Shown here: one piece after another, positions 60,761 through 64,000 of the stretch
Position numbering within the stretch: the stretch's first letter is position 1
How the letters are laid out: each line of letters begins with the position of its first letter
NCBI GenBank assembly: GCA_016218415.1
Contig: JACRED010000024.1
Span: 62,001-126,000, forward strand
Source: Nitrosomonadales bacterium
GTDB taxonomy: Bacteria > Pseudomonadota > Gammaproteobacteria > Burkholderiales > Gallionellaceae
Direction of reading: 5' to 3'
Length of the DNA stretch: 64,000 bases
Notes under the pieces: model-generated
Seen by the model: the letters and a program-made list of their open reading frames with translations, nothing else
The model's database searches: none
Told to the model about the DNA's origin: nothing
Program-made: the position numbers and the translations under genes

Positions 60761-62290
60761 ATGGCATCGAAGCAAAGCCAAATTACTCTCGCTTGCCTGC
60801 TGGTTGTGACGATCCTATTGACGGGATGCAGCCAGCACAGCCTGCTCACCCGGCAGGACTACCAGAATAGCCAGCAGGATTTCCTGCGCGGCGACGCGGA
60901 AAAGGCGTTGCGGGATTTCCCGCGCAAGGCGGAAGCCGACACTTTCATCACGACGATGGAAAAGGGCTACCTGTCGCTGATCCAGGGCAAGTCCGAGATC
61001 GCCGGACTGCAAAAACAGGCGGAAGTACTGGAGAAACGGGTGCGCTACCACGTCTCGCGCGAGGCCAGAAACTTCTTCTATGCGCTGACACCCGAGGACT
61101 ATTACGCATCCGAACACGAAGTCATCTGGATGCATTTCCTGCTGAGTTGGGGTTATTCGTTGCAGGAAAAATTCGGGGATGCCTGCGTGGAGGCGCGCGT
61201 CGCCAGCAGCCTGCTGTCGTTGCCGTGGAGTCCCGGGGGGCATTTCGATGATCCGGCGATGCGCTTGTTCCTGGCCGGCCTTTGGACGATGTGCGGCGAA
61301 TGGCGCGAGGCTCGGGTTGATCTGCGTGCGGCATGGTACATGGACAACACTCTGGTCTGGGCAAAAGAGCTTGCGGAACGCAGCGAACCGCCGCCTCATT
61401 TGTTCATCGTGCTGGGCGGACCCGGTCCGGAGCCGGTATGGAACCCCGAATTGACGGTGTATCCATTGCGCTCTGAACGGCAACTCAATTTCCGCCTGAG
61501 GGGACGCAGAAGTCCGCTCGCCATCACCGATCAGAACGGATTCAAAATTGCTGCACATCTTTCCCCTGATGCCGGCAACTGGTATGAACGCCATCTGGCA
61601 CGCGAAAGCGAGCTGCACGAATTGATCCTGGACTCCACCTACGGCGGCAAGGCCGCGCTCAGCGGCACGGTGGCGGGCAGCAAGATTGCCGCCACCACCG
61701 GCGTCGGGCTGGCCTTGGGAATAGGCGGCACGGCACTGGGTGCAGCGATTATTTATTATGGCAACTCGGCGGAAGCCATCGAACTCGGGCTGGCAACTGC
61801 ATGGTTAAGCATCAACGAGGGGATGAAACTCGCGCGCGAGGAATATCAGGAAAGCACCCGCCAATTCAAACAGGAGCTAGACCCCAGCGCCTCCTACCGG
61901 TTTGTCCGCTATCTGCCCGAATACCTGTGGATGGGCTGGAGCGATGAAACGATAGACTATCCGGTGGAGCTGCGCACCTCATCCGCAAGAATCACAATCA
62001 AGCAGCCCGGTATCGCCAACCAGAACTACGTTACGATAGTCCACCTGCCGGATCCGGGCATATCCTGCGGATACATACCCAGCGATGGTTCAATCACCTA
62101 TATTCCCTTGCGCGACGGGACTGAAAATTGCCGGCCCGATACATCCTCGCCGGATCGGAAGCGCGACACATCACGAAAACCCGGCGATCAAACGGATTTT
62201 TCCATCATGCTTCAGCGTTTGACGCACCCCGAGACTAACCCTAAACTCACTCCACCGATACCGAGCTACCCACGCATGAGGCCATTTTGA
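60761..62290 (+). CDS. Large lipoprotein with TPR-like region and glycine-zipper segment
   Basis: A 509-residue lipoprotein with lipobox VVTILLTGCS (Cys about residue 23). Residues 30-210 are helical, with TPR-like spacing (YQNSQQDFLRGDAEKALRDF). Near residue 320 a glycine-rich hydrophobic stretch (TTGVGLALGIGGTALGAAII) looks like a membrane-active or zipper segment. The C-terminal 150 residues are beta-rich. Unrecognised family; perhaps related to COG3014-type lipoproteins. ATG 60761 is chosen to place the lipobox normally. The Mth938-like gene overlaps its end. Confidence 0.7.
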   Translation: MASKQSQITLACLLVVTILLTGCSQHSLLTRQDYQNSQQDFLRGDAEKALRDFPRKAEADTFITTMEKGYLSLIQGKSEIAGLQKQAEVLEKRVRYHVSREARNFFYALTPEDYYASEHEVIWMHFLLSWGYSLQEKFGDACVEARVASSLLSLPWSPGGHFDDPAMRLFLAGLWTMCGEWREARVDLRAAWYMDNTLVWAKELAERSEPPPHLFIVLGGPGPEPVWNPELTVYPLRSERQLNFRLRGRRSPLAITDQNGFKIAAHLSPDAGNWYERHLARESELHELILDSTYGGKAALSGTVAGSKIAATTGVGLALGIGGTALGAAIIYYGNSAEAIELGLATAWLSINEGMKLAREEYQESTRQFKQELDPSASYRFVRYLPEYLWMGWSDETIDYPVELRTSSARITIKQPGIANQNYVTIVHLPDPGISCGYIPSDGSITYIPLRDGTENCRPDTSSPDRKRDTSRKPGDQTDFSIMLQRLTHPETNPKLTPPIPSYPRMRPF

Positions 62291-62655
62291 AACTGCATCA
62301 ATCCAATCCCGGCAACACCAAACTGTTTACCTCGCACGGCGCAGGCCATGTGAAGGTCAACGGCGAACAATATGACCGCAGCATCGTCGTCATCGCCGGG
62401 GAAGTGCGCATCGACTGGAATGTTGCCGGATTCAGCGAACTGAACGAAGCGCACTTTGAGTACTTCCTCGATCTCAAACCGGAAGTGCTGCTGCTGGGCA
62501 CCGGCGCGCAGCAGCATTTCCCGCATCCGCGCCTGTACCGGTCTTTGACCGATGCTGGCATAGGCGTGGAGTGCATGGACACCCCGGCCGCATGCCGAAC
62601 CTACAACATCCTGGTGGCGGACGGCCGCAAGGTGGCTGCGGCGATTATCATTTGA
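62287..62655 (+). CDS. Mth938-like (DUF498) domain protein
   Basis: A 122-residue protein with the Mth938 fold pattern: GHVKVNGEQYDRSIVVIAGEVRIDW, KPEVLLLGTGAQQHFPHPRLYRSL, and GIGVECMDTPAACRTYNILVADGRKVAAAII. Length fits the family. The start is TTG 62287, overlapping the TGA of the lipoprotein gene, so translation is likely coupled. Related proteins assist mitochondrial complex I assembly in eukaryotes; the bacterial role is not settled. Confidence 0.85.
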   Translation: MKLHQSNPGNTKLFTSHGAGHVKVNGEQYDRSIVVIAGEVRIDWNVAGFSELNEAHFEYFLDLKPEVLLLGTGAQQHFPHPRLYRSLTDAGIGVECMDTPAACRTYNILVADGRKVAAAIII

Positions 62656-62700
62656 AAGTGGGAAGTGGGCAGTGGGTACCCCACTCACTACTCCCCACTT
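62656..62700. repeat. Imperfect inverted repeat AAGTGGG...CCCCACTT
   Basis: GTGGG-rich left arm and CCCAC-rich right arm meet at GTACC, forming a long imperfect hairpin between the Mth938-like and MoxR genes. No T tract follows. Confidence 0.5.
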
Positions 62701-62723
62701 ACCACGCACCAGGAATAAAAACC

Positions 62724-63656
<933 letters not shown>

Positions 63657-63660
63657 AGTT

Positions 63661-64000
63661 GTGTTCGCATCGTTCAAACAGAAATTCCGCGACTGGGCGT
63701 TCAAGCGCACCGCCGAGACCGGCACGGTCACGCTGACACAGCGCCGCATCTTCATCATCCCCACCAGACAGGGTTTTACGCTTTGCTTCGTGCTGGTGCT
63801 GATGCTGCTCGGCGACATCAACTACAACCTGAGCCTCGGCTATGTGCTGACCTTTTTGCTGACGATGATGGCGGTGATGTCCATGCTGCACGCCTTCCGC
63901 AATCTCGCCCACCTGGAGATACGTCCGGGCCGTGCCGAACCGGTGTTCTGCGGGGAGACGGCGCAATTCATGCTGCACTTCAACAATCGCAGCCGCCTGT
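63661..64000 (+). CDS. DUF58 domain protein, N-terminal part (cut by window edge)
   Basis: From GTG 63661 the frame reads FASFKQKFRDWAFKRTAETG, then RRIFIIPTRQGFTLCFVLVL, two membrane helices (including LSLGYVLTFLLTMMAVMSML) and LEIRPGRAEPVFCGETAQFML before the window ends. That is the N-terminus of the DUF58 family. It starts 4 bases after the MoxR stop, as usual for MoxR-DUF58 pairs. Confidence 0.85.
   Translation, partial: MFASFKQKFRDWAFKRTAETGTVTLTQRRIFIIPTRQGFTLCFVLVLMLLGDINYNLSLGYVLTFLLTMMAVMSMLHAFRNLAHLEIRPGRAEPVFCGETAQFMLHFNNRSRL

Overview
The window looks like a chromosomal segment of a chemolithoautotrophic betaproteobacterium, most plausibly from the Gallionellaceae/Nitrosomonadales (Sideroxydans-like). 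Supporting signs are the rpsF-priB-rpsR-rplI-dnaB order, the alaA-hom-thrC cluster, diheme c4-type cytochromes, an Isp-type [NiFe] hydrogenase and a glycolate salvage operon. This assignment is inference from gene content; no rRNA is present. Most of the window is GC-rich, with two visibly AT-richer patches (about 20.5-21.2 kb and 33.2-37.1 kb).

Layout. 0-10 kb: an NnrS-type membrane protein, a 45-residue membrane protein, an outer-membrane-like protein, a sulfatase-modifying-factor-like protein with an M23 peptidase, three tandem diheme cytochromes c, a PEGA/SHOCT lipoprotein, and two YceI proteins around a cytochrome b561. 10-20 kb: an ABC exporter, an Old Yellow Enzyme, RhlE, a CheY-like regulator, tRNA-Val, then dnaB-rplI-rpsR-priB-rpsF and nadE. 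20.4-29.3 kb: a decayed surface-protein remnant followed by type II secretion genes gspG-H-I-J-K-L-M-N-D, without gspC, E or F. 29.3-33 kb: a MazG-like pyrophosphatase, divergent selD and mnmH (selenouridine in tRNA), a dioxygenase remnant and an aldo/keto reductase. 33.2-37.1 kb: an isolated 1270-residue gene with a nuclease-like N-terminus and a STAND-like NTPase, the best candidate for a little-described system (probably anti-phage). 37.3-44.5 kb: a VOC protein, class I fumarase, glcDEF and an alanine/serine-glyoxylate aminotransferase, together a glycolate-to-glycine route suited to a Calvin-cycle autotroph. 44.6-51.3 kb: hydrogenase operon hypC-hupK-like-hupD-hynS-isp1-isp2-hynL. 51.5-54.4 kb: a second SUMF1-like protein and a TPR/SLOG-like/class III cyclase protein. 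54.5-59.8 kb: an AEC transporter, thrC, two palindromic repeat elements, hom and alaA. 59.9-64 kb: a metalloprotease-like protein, a large lipoprotein, an Mth938-like protein, a MoxR ATPase and the start of a DUF58 protein.

Points that matter most: (1) the STAND-like gene, bracketed by imperfect inverted repeats; (2) an in-frame TAA at codon 7 of the natural start of hom; (3) a nucleotidyl cyclase whose purine-selecting lysine position is Asp; (4) dRS3-like repeats (ATTCCC-N8-GGGAAT) around thrC; (5) several decayed gene fragments (surface protein, extradiol dioxygenase, a stretch matching the 3' end of the aminotransferase). All domain names rest on motif reading by eye; no database search was run.
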